DNA from: Lachnospiraceae bacterium
GTDB taxonomy: Bacteria > Bacillota > Clostridia > Lachnospirales > Lachnospiraceae
NCBI GenBank assembly: GCA_028724245.1
Contig: JAQYDI010000126.1
Location: forward strand, 1 to 64,000
DNA: 64,000 nt
Direction: 5' to 3'
The translations under genes were made by a program, and so were the position numbers. Positions 45,530-54,185 of this stretch are shown here, piece by piece. The notes under the pieces were generated by a model, which was not told the DNA's origin, ran no database searches, and was given only the letters and a program-made list of their open reading frames with translations. The number at the start of each line of letters is the position of its first letter. The stretch's first letter is position 1.

Positions 45530-46780
45530 TCAGTCGTTGGTCAGCTGGAATTTATCCAGAATGTAGAATACCAGACTCAGAACCATGCCGACTACGCAGG
45601 CAAGAACCATACCGGTCAGCTGTACATCACCGATATTTACCGCAATGCCTGAAAGACCGATGACGAAAATAACCGATGTCAGCGTCAAATTTCTTGATTT
45701 GCCGTAATCCACCTGATTGTCTACCAGAATCCGCAGGCCGGAGGTACCGATCATACCGTACAGCAGGATGGAAATACCGCCGATAACCGGGCCGGGGATA
45801 GTGCTGATCAGCGTGGAAAGCTTTCCGCAGAAGGAAGCCAGGATAGAAAGCACGGCTGCGCCTCCGATGACACGCACGCTGTATACTCCGGTGATCGCCA
45901 TAACACCGATATTTTCCCCGTATGTTGTGGTAGGAACAGAACCGATCAGACCGGAAATAGCCGTAGAAAAATTATCTGCAAAAATGGAGCGGTGCAGGCC
46001 GGGATCCTTCAGCAGGTCTCTTCCGACGATCTTACCGGTTACGATCTGATGTCCGATATGCTCGGAAGTAATAACCAGAAGCACGGGAAGAATGGTCAGG
46101 ATCGCCTGTGATTTGAATTTGGCCAGATGGAAATCAGGGACAGCGAACCAGGAAGCCTCTGCCACTGCAGCAAAATCCAGCATGCCGCAGCAGGCTGCCG
46201 CAATATATCCTGCAATGATGGCGATCAGAATAGGAATAACTGACAGGAATCCTCTGAACAGAACCTGTCCGAAAATAGCTACACCCAGCGTTACCAGAAA
46301 AACAATTACATTTTTCATATCCACCTTGTCCACGCCGGTAAGACCCGCCGTGGATGCTGCGGAGCCGGCAAGTTCCAGACCGATCAGAGCCACAACCGGT
46401 CCCATGGCTGCCGGCGGAAGAACCACATCGATCCAGTCAGTACCGAATTTGTAAATGATCAGCGCCAGCACACAGCCGCAGAGACCAACTACCACGAAAC
46501 CGCCCTGCGCATACTCAAATCCGTATTTGGTGATAACAATCCCCGCCGGCGCCAGAAATGCAAAACTGGAGCCCAGATAAGCAGGGGCTTTTCCTTTTGT
46601 GATGAGGATGAACAGCAGCGTACCCACACCGTTCATAAACAGAACGATGGCCGGGTTGATGCCGAAAATAAACGGCACCAGAACCGTTGCGCCGAACATG
46701 GCAAACATATGCTGGATACTCAGGGGTATCAGCAGACTTACCGGAACCTTCTCTTCGACCTGAATAATCTTTTTTTCCAT
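45530..46780 (-). CDS. uraA: Uracil/xanthine family permease
   Basis: The 416-residue membrane protein belongs to the nucleobase:cation symporter-2 family, importing uracil or xanthine. It has 12-14 hydrophobic segments and the conserved region TSEHIGHQIVTGKIVGRDLLKDPGL, with GSVPTTTYGENIGVMAITG. The latter matches UraA-type uracil transporters more than xanthine ones. GAGAGG precedes the start. Confidence 0.92.
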   Translation of the reverse strand: MEKKIIQVEEKVPVSLLIPLSIQHMFAMFGATVLVPFIFGINPAIVLFMNGVGTLLFILITKGKAPAYLGSSFAFLAPAGIVITKYGFEYAQGGFVVVGLCGCVLALIIYKFGTDWIDVVLPPAAMGPVVALIGLELAGSAASTAGLTGVDKVDMKNVIVFLVTLGVAIFGQVLFRGFLSVIPILIAIIAGYIAAACCGMLDFAAVAEASWFAVPDFHLAKFKSQAILTILPVLLVITSEHIGHQIVTGKIVGRDLLKDPGLHRSIFADNFSTAISGLIGSVPTTTYGENIGVMAITGVYSVRVIGGAAVLSILASFCGKLSTLISTIPGPVIGGISILLYGMIGTSGLRILVDNQVDYGKSRNLTLTSVIFVIGLSGIAVNIGDVQLTGMVLACVVGMVLSLVFYILDKFQLTND

Positions 46781-46880
46781 AGACTACCTCTCTTTCTTAA
46801 ATATCTGTAAGTGTATCTTTGACAATATCCGTCCAAACCGCTCAAAAGCAGACAGCACTGTCTTTCCCCATTATACACAA

Positions 46881-46910
46881 ATCCCCCGCATCATGAAAGA
46901 TGCAGGGGAT
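46881..46910 (-). terminator. Hairpin after the small hypothetical gene
   Basis: The stem ATCCCC-GCATC / GATGC-GGGGAT has a short T tail (TTTGTG) on the minus strand. A TATAAT box follows immediately (TGTATAATGG), probably the -10 of uraA. Confidence 0.55.
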
Positions 46911-46931
46911 ATTTTCCACATATTTTTTACT

Positions 46932-47288
46932 TTATCCTTTCAGTTCCTCCTCAATCTCCGCAAACATCATCTCACAGTATTCCGGATGCATTTCTGCCAG
47001 CTTCATAAAGGTTTCAAAATCATCGATCCGCGCACTGATCATCATACATTTTCTGAAAAGCTCCGGCGTCATCAGCTCCGGATCAAGCACGGCATCCCAC
47101 TCTTCGTCTTCAAAGGCAATGAGGCGCCTGACCGCCAGACCCGCTTTTTTACGCTTCTCCTCTTTGGCGGCATCAGCCTGTCCTGCTTTTCCATCTGTCA
47201 CTTTTCCGTCTGTTACTTTTTCATCTGTTACTTTTTCATCTTTTCTTTTTTTCTCTTCATACCGTTTTAATCTGTCGAATCCTGTCAT
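46932..47288 (-). CDS. Hypothetical cytoplasmic protein with KVTDG repeats
   Basis: I do not recognise the family. The 118-residue protein has a basic N terminus, then a run of five-residue repeats (KVTDEKVTDGKVTDG) and a conserved-looking C-terminal helical half (AFEDEEWDAVLDPELMTPELF). The 15-bp DNA repeats behind the run indicate slippage. ATG 47288 behind GAGGTGGAG is preferred over 47321. It lies upstream of uraA with its own terminator. Confidence 0.6.
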   Translation of the reverse strand: MTGFDRLKRYEEKKRKDEKVTDEKVTDGKVTDGKAGQADAAKEEKRKKAGLAVRRLIAFEDEEWDAVLDPELMTPELFRKCMMISARIDDFETFMKLAEMHPEYCEMMFAEIEEELKG

Positions 47289-47334
47289 ACTCCACCTCTG
47301 ACTTTCCTTTCCCTTCCGCACCCGGATTACTGTG

Positions 47335-47540
47335 TTTATGAATAACCACGTTTACGGATTGCCGTTTTGTGTATTGCCGTGCTTATGGATTACCGTTTTT
47401 ATGGATTACCATGTTTATAAATTGCCGTTTTTATGGGTTACCATGTTTATAGCTTATCGTTTTTGTAGATTGCCATGTTTATAGATTATCATTTTTGTAG
47501 ATTGCCATGTTTATGGATTACTGTATTTATGGATACTTTT
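47335..47540. repeat. Degenerate tandem repeat of about 18 bp
   Basis: Roughly eleven copies of a unit resembling TTTATGGATTACCGTTT follow each other without spacers. Alternating GATTACC and GATTGCC forms give a higher-order period near 36 bp. No ORF or regulatory role is evident. Confidence 0.75.
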
Positions 47541-47637
47541 TTCAGTATATTCAGATATGTTTTTACCCAGAATAATATGGTAACCGTTCAAAGTCAACTG
47601 TATTTTCAACTGTTCGGACGGTTCGATCATACTGTGA

Positions 47638-47688
47638 TTACTGCTCAGAGCCAGCCTCCAAAAATCTGCCTGACTCTGAACAGTGTTA
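47638..47688. repeat. Short MITE-like palindrome
   Basis: TTACTGCTCAGAGCCAG and CTGACTCTGAACAGTGTTA face each other across 15 bp. They match the terminal motif of the 6421 element, so this looks like a deletion derivative retaining only the ends. Confidence 0.55.
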
Positions 47689-47743
47689 TACTGTGGATAG
47701 AAAACAGACAACATAAGTGAGCAGTGACAGCTGCCCCGGAGCG

Positions 47744-47784
47744 TTTTATATAGTAGGAAACGCAGTTTCCTATTATACAAAAAA
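47744..47784. repeat. Palindromic interspersed repeat, copy D
   Basis: TTTTATATAGTAGGAAACGC and the inverted TTTCCTATTATACAAAAAA form a hairpin of the same family as copies B and C, preceded by a GCAGTGACAG...CGGAGCG flank. Confidence 0.75.
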
Positions 47785-47996
47785 CTGCCCGGCTCGGAAA
47801 GCAGCAGATTATGAAACACAACGGATTGCAAAAAATGCAGAATGTTCCTGACATTTTCCTCATACCTGAATAACTGACATTCGAATTTTTCTCATTATAC
47901 CACTGATTCTCCAGTAAATCCACTATTTTAGTTTTCTATTCCACCATATTGGTACACATTTCAGGTAAACTGAGAGTAGATTGAGGTGATAACATA

Positions 47997-48290
47997 GTGG
48001 ACTTTGGTGACAGACTAAAAGCATTGCGCACCCAGTCCGGACTGACCCAGCAGGAGCTGGCCGACCGGATCGGTGCAACCAAATCAATGATCTCATACTA
48101 CGAACTGCAGGAACGTCAGCCTTCATCTGTCTCCCTGAGGAAGCTGTCAGAGGTATTTCACGTAAGTACCGATTATCTGCTGGGACTGGAAAAAGGCGAA
48201 AGCATCGACGTATCCGGACTCGACGAAGAAGACATCCGGGTTGTACGGCAGATGGTCAGCCTGCTAAGAAAGAAGAATACGGCCAGATAA
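47997..48290 (+). CDS. XRE family helix-turn-helix regulator
   Basis: This 97-residue DNA-binding protein has a Cro/CI helix-turn-helix (SGLTQQELADRIGATKSMISYYELQERQP, residues about 15-43) and a short C-terminal tail. It starts with GTG behind GAGGTGAT. It is a single gene with no toxin partner adjacent, so its targets are unknown. SinR/CI-type relatives are numerous. Confidence 0.88.
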   Translation: MDFGDRLKALRTQSGLTQQELADRIGATKSMISYYELQERQPSSVSLRKLSEVFHVSTDYLLGLEKGESIDVSGLDEEDIRVVRQMVSLLRKKNTAR

Positions 48291-48338
48291 CGTACAGGCT
48301 TGAAGGAACGGGTGAACAGATCAGATGGGCGGCAGAAA

Positions 48339-48382
48339 AACAGCAGCCGGCTTCTTTGCAAAAAACGGCTGCTGTTATTATA
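48339..48382 (+). terminator. Hairpin after the XRE gene
   Basis: The stem AACAGCAGCCG / CGGCTGCTGTT is perfect, but the following tail (ATTATACG) is only weakly T-rich. Confidence 0.5.
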
Positions 48383-48492
48383 CGATCTTCACTTTTTATA
48401 AAAACTTCTTATGCAGTTAAGAACAAACCCAGATAGAATAAGACTATCACCGCGGCAATAATTATTACTGCAGATAAATCATGAATCTTTAA

Positions 48493-48524
48493 AGGAGGCC
48501 CCTGTCTGGTGCCTCCTGTTTTTT
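48493..48524 (+). terminator. Intrinsic terminator in the 48.4-48.7 kb intergenic region
   Basis: AGGAGGC / GCCTCCT with a GTTTTTTG tail. It lies about 110 bp downstream of the previous terminator with no ORF on this strand between, which suggests a short untranslated transcript. Confidence 0.7.
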
Positions 48525-48576
48525 GAGTTTATCAAATATTTTGTATAAGTTTTTTGCCTTTTTCTATCCCAGTGGA

Positions 48577-48716
48577 AGTCCATGAATCTCCTGAAAGGGG
48601 TCATTGCAAACGCCGGTTCTTAGTGATCGGACTTCCTGAAAGGAAGTTCGAGAGCTTAGAATCCGCTGCGTTTTGCACCTGAGCGAGAGCGGGCCCCGGA
48701 AGGAGATTTATGGACT
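48577..48716. ncRNA. Unassigned highly structured RNA, about 140 nt
   Basis: The segment folds into a closed multi-branched structure. A 16-bp outer stem pairs AGTCCATGAATCTCCT with AGGAGATTTATGGACT. Inside, GGGG can pair with CCCC. A second stem pairs TGCAAACGC with GCGTTTTGCA and carries a long hairpin ending in GGACTTCC-TGAAA-GGAAGTTC with a G-A/A-G internal loop resembling a kink-turn. A small GAGCGAGAGC hairpin completes it. No protein frame fits. I cannot assign a class; strand is also undetermined because the fold is nearly symmetric, though GAAA-type loops favour plus. Confidence 0.65.
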
Positions 48717-48752
48717 GAAACGGGAACTGGACAAAAAACAGGCTTGTTCCCC

Positions 48753-49979
48753 CTATTTCTTCTCCAGATTCACTGTTTTTTTCATAGCCACCGCGCAGGC
48801 CAGGTCACCCAGTACGTTGCAGCAGGTTGCTCCCATGTCGCACAGCGTATTGATGCTGATGTAAACGCCCATGATACCGGAAGGCAGTCCCGCAATGGAT
48901 GCAAGGGCTGCAAAGCTTGCGATTGCGCCTCCGGGTACGCCGGGGGTTCCGATGGACAGCAGAGTGTTGGAGAGCATGACAATGATCATCATACCCAGAC
49001 TCACTTCCACACCGCAGGCATTGGCAAAGAAAACGATCATGAAGGACATTAGTATGGATACTGCGTCCATGTTCACGGTTGCTCCCAGGGGCAGCGCCAT
49101 GGATGATATTTCATTGGGAACGCCCAGTTCATCGGCACACCGTTTGGAGATGGGAAGTGTTGCAGAACTGGAGCAGGTTCCGAATGCATTCAGAGCCGCA
49201 GGCATCACCACTGCAAAGAATTCGCGGACGCTGCATTTGCCGATCAGTTTTACCATGCCGCCGTAAACGACCAGTACATAAAGAATATAGGTAACATAAA
49301 GTGCGATCAGCACTGTGCCCAGCGCAACGATGGTGTCGGTGCCGTTGGCATATACAACTGAGGCAATGGAGCAGAATACACCGATGGATGTAACATACAT
49401 AACAACCGATACGATTTTTACGGAAATTTCATTCACTGCTTCGCAGACTTTTACAAAAGGCTCCGCCTTTTTGCCGATAGAAAGACAGGTGATGCCGATA
49501 ATAATGGCAAATACCAGTACCTGCAGCATATCTCCATTGGAAAAACTTGCAAAGGGATTGGAGGGAATCAGATTTTTCACTGTATCCAGCAGGCTTGTGA
49601 ACTGTGTTGCTTCCACCTCAACATCGGACATGGTAATGGACACCCCTTTGCCCATACCCAGCGCCCGCGGCAGAAATACCCCCAGCAGGCTGGCAAAAAA
49701 AGTAGTTCCGCAAAAATACAGAATCGACTGCAGGCCGATGCGGCCGGTGGTCGATACGCTGCCGATTCCCTGAATACCGACGATCAGGGAACAGAATACC
49801 AGCGGATAGATCATCATACGCAGTGCATTCATATACAGGGAACTGATCAATTCCACCAGAGGCAGCACGCCTTCATATCTGCCCGGCATAAAAAGGCCGA
49901 ACAGGATTCCCAGTACCAGACCGGCAAAAATAGCCGTAGTAATGTTGAATGATTTCTTTTTTGTTTTCTCTTTTGACAT
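48753..49979 (-). CDS. Dicarboxylate/amino acid:cation symporter
   Basis: This 408-residue transporter belongs to the DAACS family, importing acidic amino acids, C4-dicarboxylates, or serine/threonine with sodium or protons. It has eight predicted helices and re-entrant loops; the family serine-rich motif (TCSSSATLPIS) and the substrate-binding NMDAVSILMSF and GTPGVPGG segments are present. It lies next to the amino-acid fermentation genes. The exact substrate is not evident. Confidence 0.9.
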   Translation of the reverse strand: MSKEKTKKKSFNITTAIFAGLVLGILFGLFMPGRYEGVLPLVELISSLYMNALRMMIYPLVFCSLIVGIQGIGSVSTTGRIGLQSILYFCGTTFFASLLGVFLPRALGMGKGVSITMSDVEVEATQFTSLLDTVKNLIPSNPFASFSNGDMLQVLVFAIIIGITCLSIGKKAEPFVKVCEAVNEISVKIVSVVMYVTSIGVFCSIASVVYANGTDTIVALGTVLIALYVTYILYVLVVYGGMVKLIGKCSVREFFAVVMPAALNAFGTCSSSATLPISKRCADELGVPNEISSMALPLGATVNMDAVSILMSFMIVFFANACGVEVSLGMMIIVMLSNTLLSIGTPGVPGGAIASFAALASIAGLPSGIMGVYISINTLCDMGATCCNVLGDLACAVAMKKTVNLEKK

Positions 49980-50304
49980 ATTTCTCTCCTTTTCACATTT
50001 TACATTTTCTCCACAATTGATGTAATTTGGTTATTATATTTATTTTTGCATGGAAAGTCAATCATTTTTTGTTTAATCTGCAATACATTTTTCTGATATC
50101 CTGTTATAGTTTTTATCTATCTCCCACTGTGATCATTATTCCTGCCCGGCAGACTGTGAAAAAGAAATCCGAATAAACGCTTCCTGATCATACAAAAAAA
50201 GCCATATCACAAACCGTACTTCAAAGTCAGTCAGTGATATGGCTCCTTTTTGTAATTTCGTAAATCTATTCAGTACTGAACAATTGTCTTCTTTTCTCCA
50301 AAAC
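49980..50304. other. Intergenic region upstream of the symporter
   Basis: An AT-rich stretch likely holds the symporter promoter. It also holds the terminator of the aminotransferase gene (50194-50250). No other feature was recognised. Confidence 0.4.
50194..50250 (-). terminator. Intrinsic terminator after the aminotransferase
   Basis: A perfect GCCATATCAC / GTGATATGGC stem is flanked by an A run and a T run, so it works on the minus strand and probably on both. Confidence 0.8.
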
Positions 50305-51519
50305 TTATGCCAGTGCTTCTACAGATGCCTTGATGATCTCATAAGCCTTGTCGCAGTCTTCTTCTGTGATGATCAGCGGAGGAATCATACGGATCATATG
50401 GGCACCGATGGCGGTAATCAGCAGATGGCGGTGCAGACATTCATGTTTTACATCTACGCCGGAGATGGTGTCGTCAAATTCCACACCAACCAGCAGACCC
50501 TGACCTCTGACTTCTTTTACATGGGGCAGATCTTTTAATTTGTTCATGAAGTAATCACCCATCTTCTTTGCATTATCTGCCAGATTGCGGTCCAGAAGTT
50601 CGTTGATTTCTGCCAGTGCTGCTGCACAGCTTACAGGATGTCCGCCGAAAGTAGTTCCATGAGAACCGGGGGTAAATGCTTTGGATACTTCTTCTGTTGC
50701 ACAGATTGCACCGATGGGCATACCGCCGCCCATTGCTTTTGCCATGGATACGATATCGGGTTTGATGCCATAGTTCATGAAGGACATCACCTTACCGGTT
50801 CTGCACCAGCCGGTCTGTACCTCATCGATCAGCAGCAGCATATCTTTTTCATCACAGAAATCACGAAGTCCCTGCATGAATTCCTGTGTTGCGGGATGTA
50901 CGCCGCCTTCACCCTGTACAGGCTCGATCATGATGGCGATGGTGTCTTCTGTACATGCATCCTTAAATGCCTGCAGATTGTTGTATTCTGCATAGGTGAA
51001 ACCATCTGTCATGGGACCGAAACCGATCTGGCAGCCATTGTCAGGCTGACCGGTAGCGGACATGGCACCGAATGTTCTGCCGTGGAAGCCCATGGAAGCG
51101 GTTACGATATTGTATCTCTTAGGACCGTATTTTTCAACACCGTATTTTCTTGCCATCTTGATCATGGCTTCATTGGCCTCGGTACCGGAATTCTGGAAAA
51201 AGATCTTGTCCATACCGATAGTTGTACAGATCTTCTCGGCCAGCAGCGCCTGAGGAATGGTGTAAGGATAGTTGAATGTATGCATAATGTCGGAAACCTG
51301 ATCCTTAACGGCTGCTACAACCTTATCATTGCAGTTTCCGGCCGAGTTTACAGCAATACCGGCATAGAAATCCAGATATGCTTCGCCGTTTTCATCGTAC
51401 ATGTACTGATCTTTTGCTGTTTCTGCAATAAAATCAAAACGTTCATAGGTTTCGATCATGTACTTGCTTACTTTGTCCTTAATGTCCTGAGCTGTTAACC
51501 CTGTGTCTTTTAATCTCAT
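50305..51519 (-). CDS. Class III aminotransferase, acetylornithine/ornithine type
   Basis: This 404-residue PLP enzyme matches the ArgD/RocD group. It has SGTEANEAMIKMARKY, GFHGRTFGAMSATG, the LLIDEVQTGWCRTG aspartate and the Schiff-base lysine region SMAKAMGGGMPIG. No arginine biosynthesis gene is nearby; instead it stands beside the proline racemase and reductase genes. Roles in ornithine catabolism towards proline, or in handling 5-aminovalerate made from proline, are possible inferences. ATG 51519 follows AAGGAG. Confidence 0.85.
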   Translation of the reverse strand: MRLKDTGLTAQDIKDKVSKYMIETYERFDFIAETAKDQYMYDENGEAYLDFYAGIAVNSAGNCNDKVVAAVKDQVSDIMHTFNYPYTIPQALLAEKICTTIGMDKIFFQNSGTEANEAMIKMARKYGVEKYGPKRYNIVTASMGFHGRTFGAMSATGQPDNGCQIGFGPMTDGFTYAEYNNLQAFKDACTEDTIAIMIEPVQGEGGVHPATQEFMQGLRDFCDEKDMLLLIDEVQTGWCRTGKVMSFMNYGIKPDIVSMAKAMGGGMPIGAICATEEVSKAFTPGSHGTTFGGHPVSCAAALAEINELLDRNLADNAKKMGDYFMNKLKDLPHVKEVRGQGLLVGVEFDDTISGVDVKHECLHRHLLITAIGAHMIRMIPPLIITEEDCDKAYEIIKASVEALA

Positions 51520-51637
51520 AGTGATACTCCTTCCATGCAGCTTATCATATGCGGCTTTAAAACCGTATTACTGTTCCTGATATAAGGCAGCTGTTCCCAT
51601 TTTTCTGCTTTCCACATCTGTCTGCTCTGAACAGCAG

Positions 51638-51683
51638 CCAAAAAAAGAACAAAGTCCATCCCTTTCGGAACGCCTTTGTTCTT
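51638..51683 (-). terminator. Intrinsic terminator after the XRE-cupin gene
   Basis: AAAGAACAAAG / CTTTGTTCTTT with a T run (TTTTTTT) on the minus strand. The rest of the 51520-51893 gap is AT-rich and holds the aminotransferase promoter region; nothing else was recognised. Confidence 0.8.
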
Positions 51684-51893
51684 TCTGTAATGAATATACC
51701 ATCTGTGCGTTATATTGTCAATAGGTTTGTTCGTTTTTTTTATTTTTATCTATTTTAACAATTATTTCTGATCTAATCGTGCGTATTCCAATTTATAAGT
51801 GCGTTATAACGCATCCCATTTCAGTATGGTTCTTCCTGACTGTATACTTGTGTTCCGGTGCCGGAGCCCTTTTCGGTGCTGCCCTCCGTCCAA

Positions 51894-52478
51894 TTATGCT
51901 TTGGGAAGGAACGCAAATACACTGACCAGGCGCACTCTTTCGTCTGTTTCATTTTTGTAGCTGTGTTCCCTGTCCGACTGAAACAAAAGCGCATCCTCCG
52001 GCTCCACAATATAGCTTTCGTCCTTCAGTTCCAGTGTCAGAGTTCCCTCTATGCCGATAATATACTCCATTGTTTTTTCCCCGTGAGAGCCGCTGTAATA
52101 GATTCCATGGGGTTCCAGTTCTATGATGTAGATTTCAAAGTTCCGTTTTTTCTCAAAAGGAAAATACGTATACACCGTATACTGGCCCGGCACTTCTTTG
52201 GAAGGGATCAGGTCCCTGTGATTCACCTTGTAGGCCTCCACCTCCGGTTCCCGTATCAGGTCATCAAATTCCACCCGCAGTCCGCTGACGATCTTGCCCA
52301 GCACACCGATGGTCGGATTCGATTCGCCCCGCTCGATCTGTCCCAGCATACTTTTGCTGACACCGGTCTGCTCCGAAAGCTCATCCAGACTCATCTTCTT
52401 GGCCAGTCTGATTTTCTTCAGATTGACTGCCACATTGTGAACCAGAAAATCCGTTTTTCTATTTTCCTTTTTATTCAT
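51894..52478 (-). CDS. XRE-cupin transcriptional regulator
   Basis: The 194-residue protein joins an XRE helix-turn-helix (MSLDELSEQTGVSKSMLGQIERGESNPT, about residues 29-56) to a C-terminal cupin sensor domain (HGEKTMEYIIGIEGTLTLEL, PEDALLFQSDREHSYKN). Such proteins often control amino acid or polyamine metabolism. It lies downstream of the racemase fusion on the same strand and upstream of the aminotransferase, so it may sense a metabolite of this pathway. Confidence 0.9.
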   Translation of the reverse strand: MNKKENRKTDFLVHNVAVNLKKIRLAKKMSLDELSEQTGVSKSMLGQIERGESNPTIGVLGKIVSGLRVEFDDLIREPEVEAYKVNHRDLIPSKEVPGQYTVYTYFPFEKKRNFEIYIIELEPHGIYYSGSHGEKTMEYIIGIEGTLTLELKDESYIVEPEDALLFQSDREHSYKNETDERVRLVSVFAFLPKA

Positions 52479-52553
52479 GCTTTTCCCACCTTTTCCTGAA
52501 AAAGGTCCGCAGGATATCCGCTGCAGGATATTGTCTGCAGCAGCTGCAGCATG

Positions 52554-54167
52554 CTATACCACCAGCGATTTCAGGTACAGAGGAAGTAAATGCCTGCTGC
52601 GTTCCTTCAGATTGTAATTTCCGCCCTGCACACACCAGTCATAGATCATGCCGCGCTCCAGAGATGCATAATCCGCAGCAAGATTTTCCGATGTATCGGA
52701 CGTGATAAACTCACCTGTTTTCTGTCCTTCTTCAATAATCTGTGGTATCAGTTTATAATAAAAACGATCCCGATTCAACAGATTCTGTCGTTCTTTTCCC
52801 ATATTTACATAAAGATGGCTGACCAGATTGAAAGGAACCTTCTCCTCAATCAGCCCGAACAGCTCCTGATTCAGATACAGAAGCCTGTCATAATGGCTCA
52901 GCTTCGGATCCATGGAAACCATCAGTTCCGCATATTTCTGGTCAAATAAATCACCCAGCGTATCCTCCAGATCTTCCTTGGCTGAAAAATTGTCATAAAA
53001 ATCTTCCATGGACACCTGTGCCTTTTTCACCACATCCTGAATCGTCGTTTCCGAAAATCCCTGTCTGCGGAAAAGATCCCATGCAGCCCGGACAATGCGG
53101 CTGCGCTTGCTTTCTTTTTCCTTTTCTTTTTTGGAACCCAGAAGGAAGCCGTATTCCAGCGGATCTTTCTCATCCAGCACCCACGTATTGATGCCGGTAA
53201 TATAGGCGCTGCCGGTAATCTGAGGAATAATGCCCCGGCGTCCCCCGATTTCCACTTCCGTCGTCACCATACCCTTAAACAGGGAACCGGTGATACTCTC
53301 ATAGATAAATTCCTGATTCAGGCCCAGCTCACCTCTGGCGTATAGGGCCGCCATCTTGGCGCTGGTCCCGGTACCGCAGGGGCAGCGATCCGCCTGCGCA
53401 TTGCCGAAAATAACACAATTCTTCATATCAGCCTTCGGATTGTCCGTGTGACTGTAAAATTCCACCAGATCCACCGTTGTGATATCGAGATAGGGGTGCT
53501 TCACCTTGATGGTGCGGTTGATCCGCTCCAGAAGCTCCATGCCAAGAGAAGTGATGGCCTCGATATTTTCCGCATCCAGTGAAAGATGAATTGCTTCCGC
53601 ATCCACCAGAGCGAAAAAAGAACCGCCGAAAGAAATATCAAAGGGAATTCTTCCCTTTCCGGGAACATCAATTTCCAGACCTTCCTGATAAAGGAAAGAG
53701 GGCACATTGAGAATGCTGACTTCGACCGCCCTTCCGTTTACCACATGGACCCGGGTACGGATGATGCCGGAAGGTGCGTCAAGAACCACTTCCGTATAGG
53801 GTTCCTTCACTTCCACCATGCCCATTTCCACCAGTGTATAGGCTGTACCGATGCTTCCATGGCCGCACATATTCAGACATCCGCCGCTGTCCATGAAAAT
53901 AACACCCACATCAGCTTCTTCATGAACCGGTTCCGTCAGCAGTGCGCCAAACATATCCCGGTGTCCCCGGGGCTCCAGCATCAGCGCAGAGCGCAGAAAA
54001 TCATAATGCTCCATAAGATATTTTTTCTTATCCATCATGGTATCTCCCAAAAGTTCGGGAAATCCATCATAAACGATCCGGGTCGGTTCCCCGATCGTAT
54101 GGGAATCTATTGTTTTGATCTGATAGGCATAGGGGATTCTCCCCATCTGAATCTTCATTTTTTCCAT
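52554..54167 (-). CDS. Proline racemase family enzyme fused to a TetR-type regulator domain
   Basis: Residues 1-345 form a complete proline racemase-family enzyme, with the two catalytic cysteines in MCGHGS (about C101) and PCGTGT (about C264). It would interconvert L- and D-proline, feeding D-proline reductase; hydroxyproline epimerase activity is an alternative. Residues about 352-537 form a TetR-like protein: a basic linker (KKEKEKESKRSR), the helix-turn-helix FSETTIQDVVKKAQVSMEDFYDNFSAKEDL, and a helical ligand-binding domain. The frame is continuous with no frameshift or internal start that looks better. Stand-alone racemases have about 335 residues. It stands between an XRE-cupin gene and an amino acid importer. 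Confidence 0.92.
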   Translation of the reverse strand: MEKMKIQMGRIPYAYQIKTIDSHTIGEPTRIVYDGFPELLGDTMMDKKKYLMEHYDFLRSALMLEPRGHRDMFGALLTEPVHEEADVGVIFMDSGGCLNMCGHGSIGTAYTLVEMGMVEVKEPYTEVVLDAPSGIIRTRVHVVNGRAVEVSILNVPSFLYQEGLEIDVPGKGRIPFDISFGGSFFALVDAEAIHLSLDAENIEAITSLGMELLERINRTIKVKHPYLDITTVDLVEFYSHTDNPKADMKNCVIFGNAQADRCPCGTGTSAKMAALYARGELGLNQEFIYESITGSLFKGMVTTEVEIGGRRGIIPQITGSAYITGINTWVLDEKDPLEYGFLLGSKKEKEKESKRSRIVRAAWDLFRRQGFSETTIQDVVKKAQVSMEDFYDNFSAKEDLEDTLGDLFDQKYAELMVSMDPKLSHYDRLLYLNQELFGLIEEKVPFNLVSHLYVNMGKERQNLLNRDRFYYKLIPQIIEEGQKTGEFITSDTSENLAADYASLERGMIYDWCVQGGNYNLKERSRHLLPLYLKSLVV

Positions 54168-54185
54168 CCTTTCCCCCGCTTTTTT

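Noticed and set aside
47335-47540. CRISPR array
   Set aside because: Short degenerate units follow each other without spacers.
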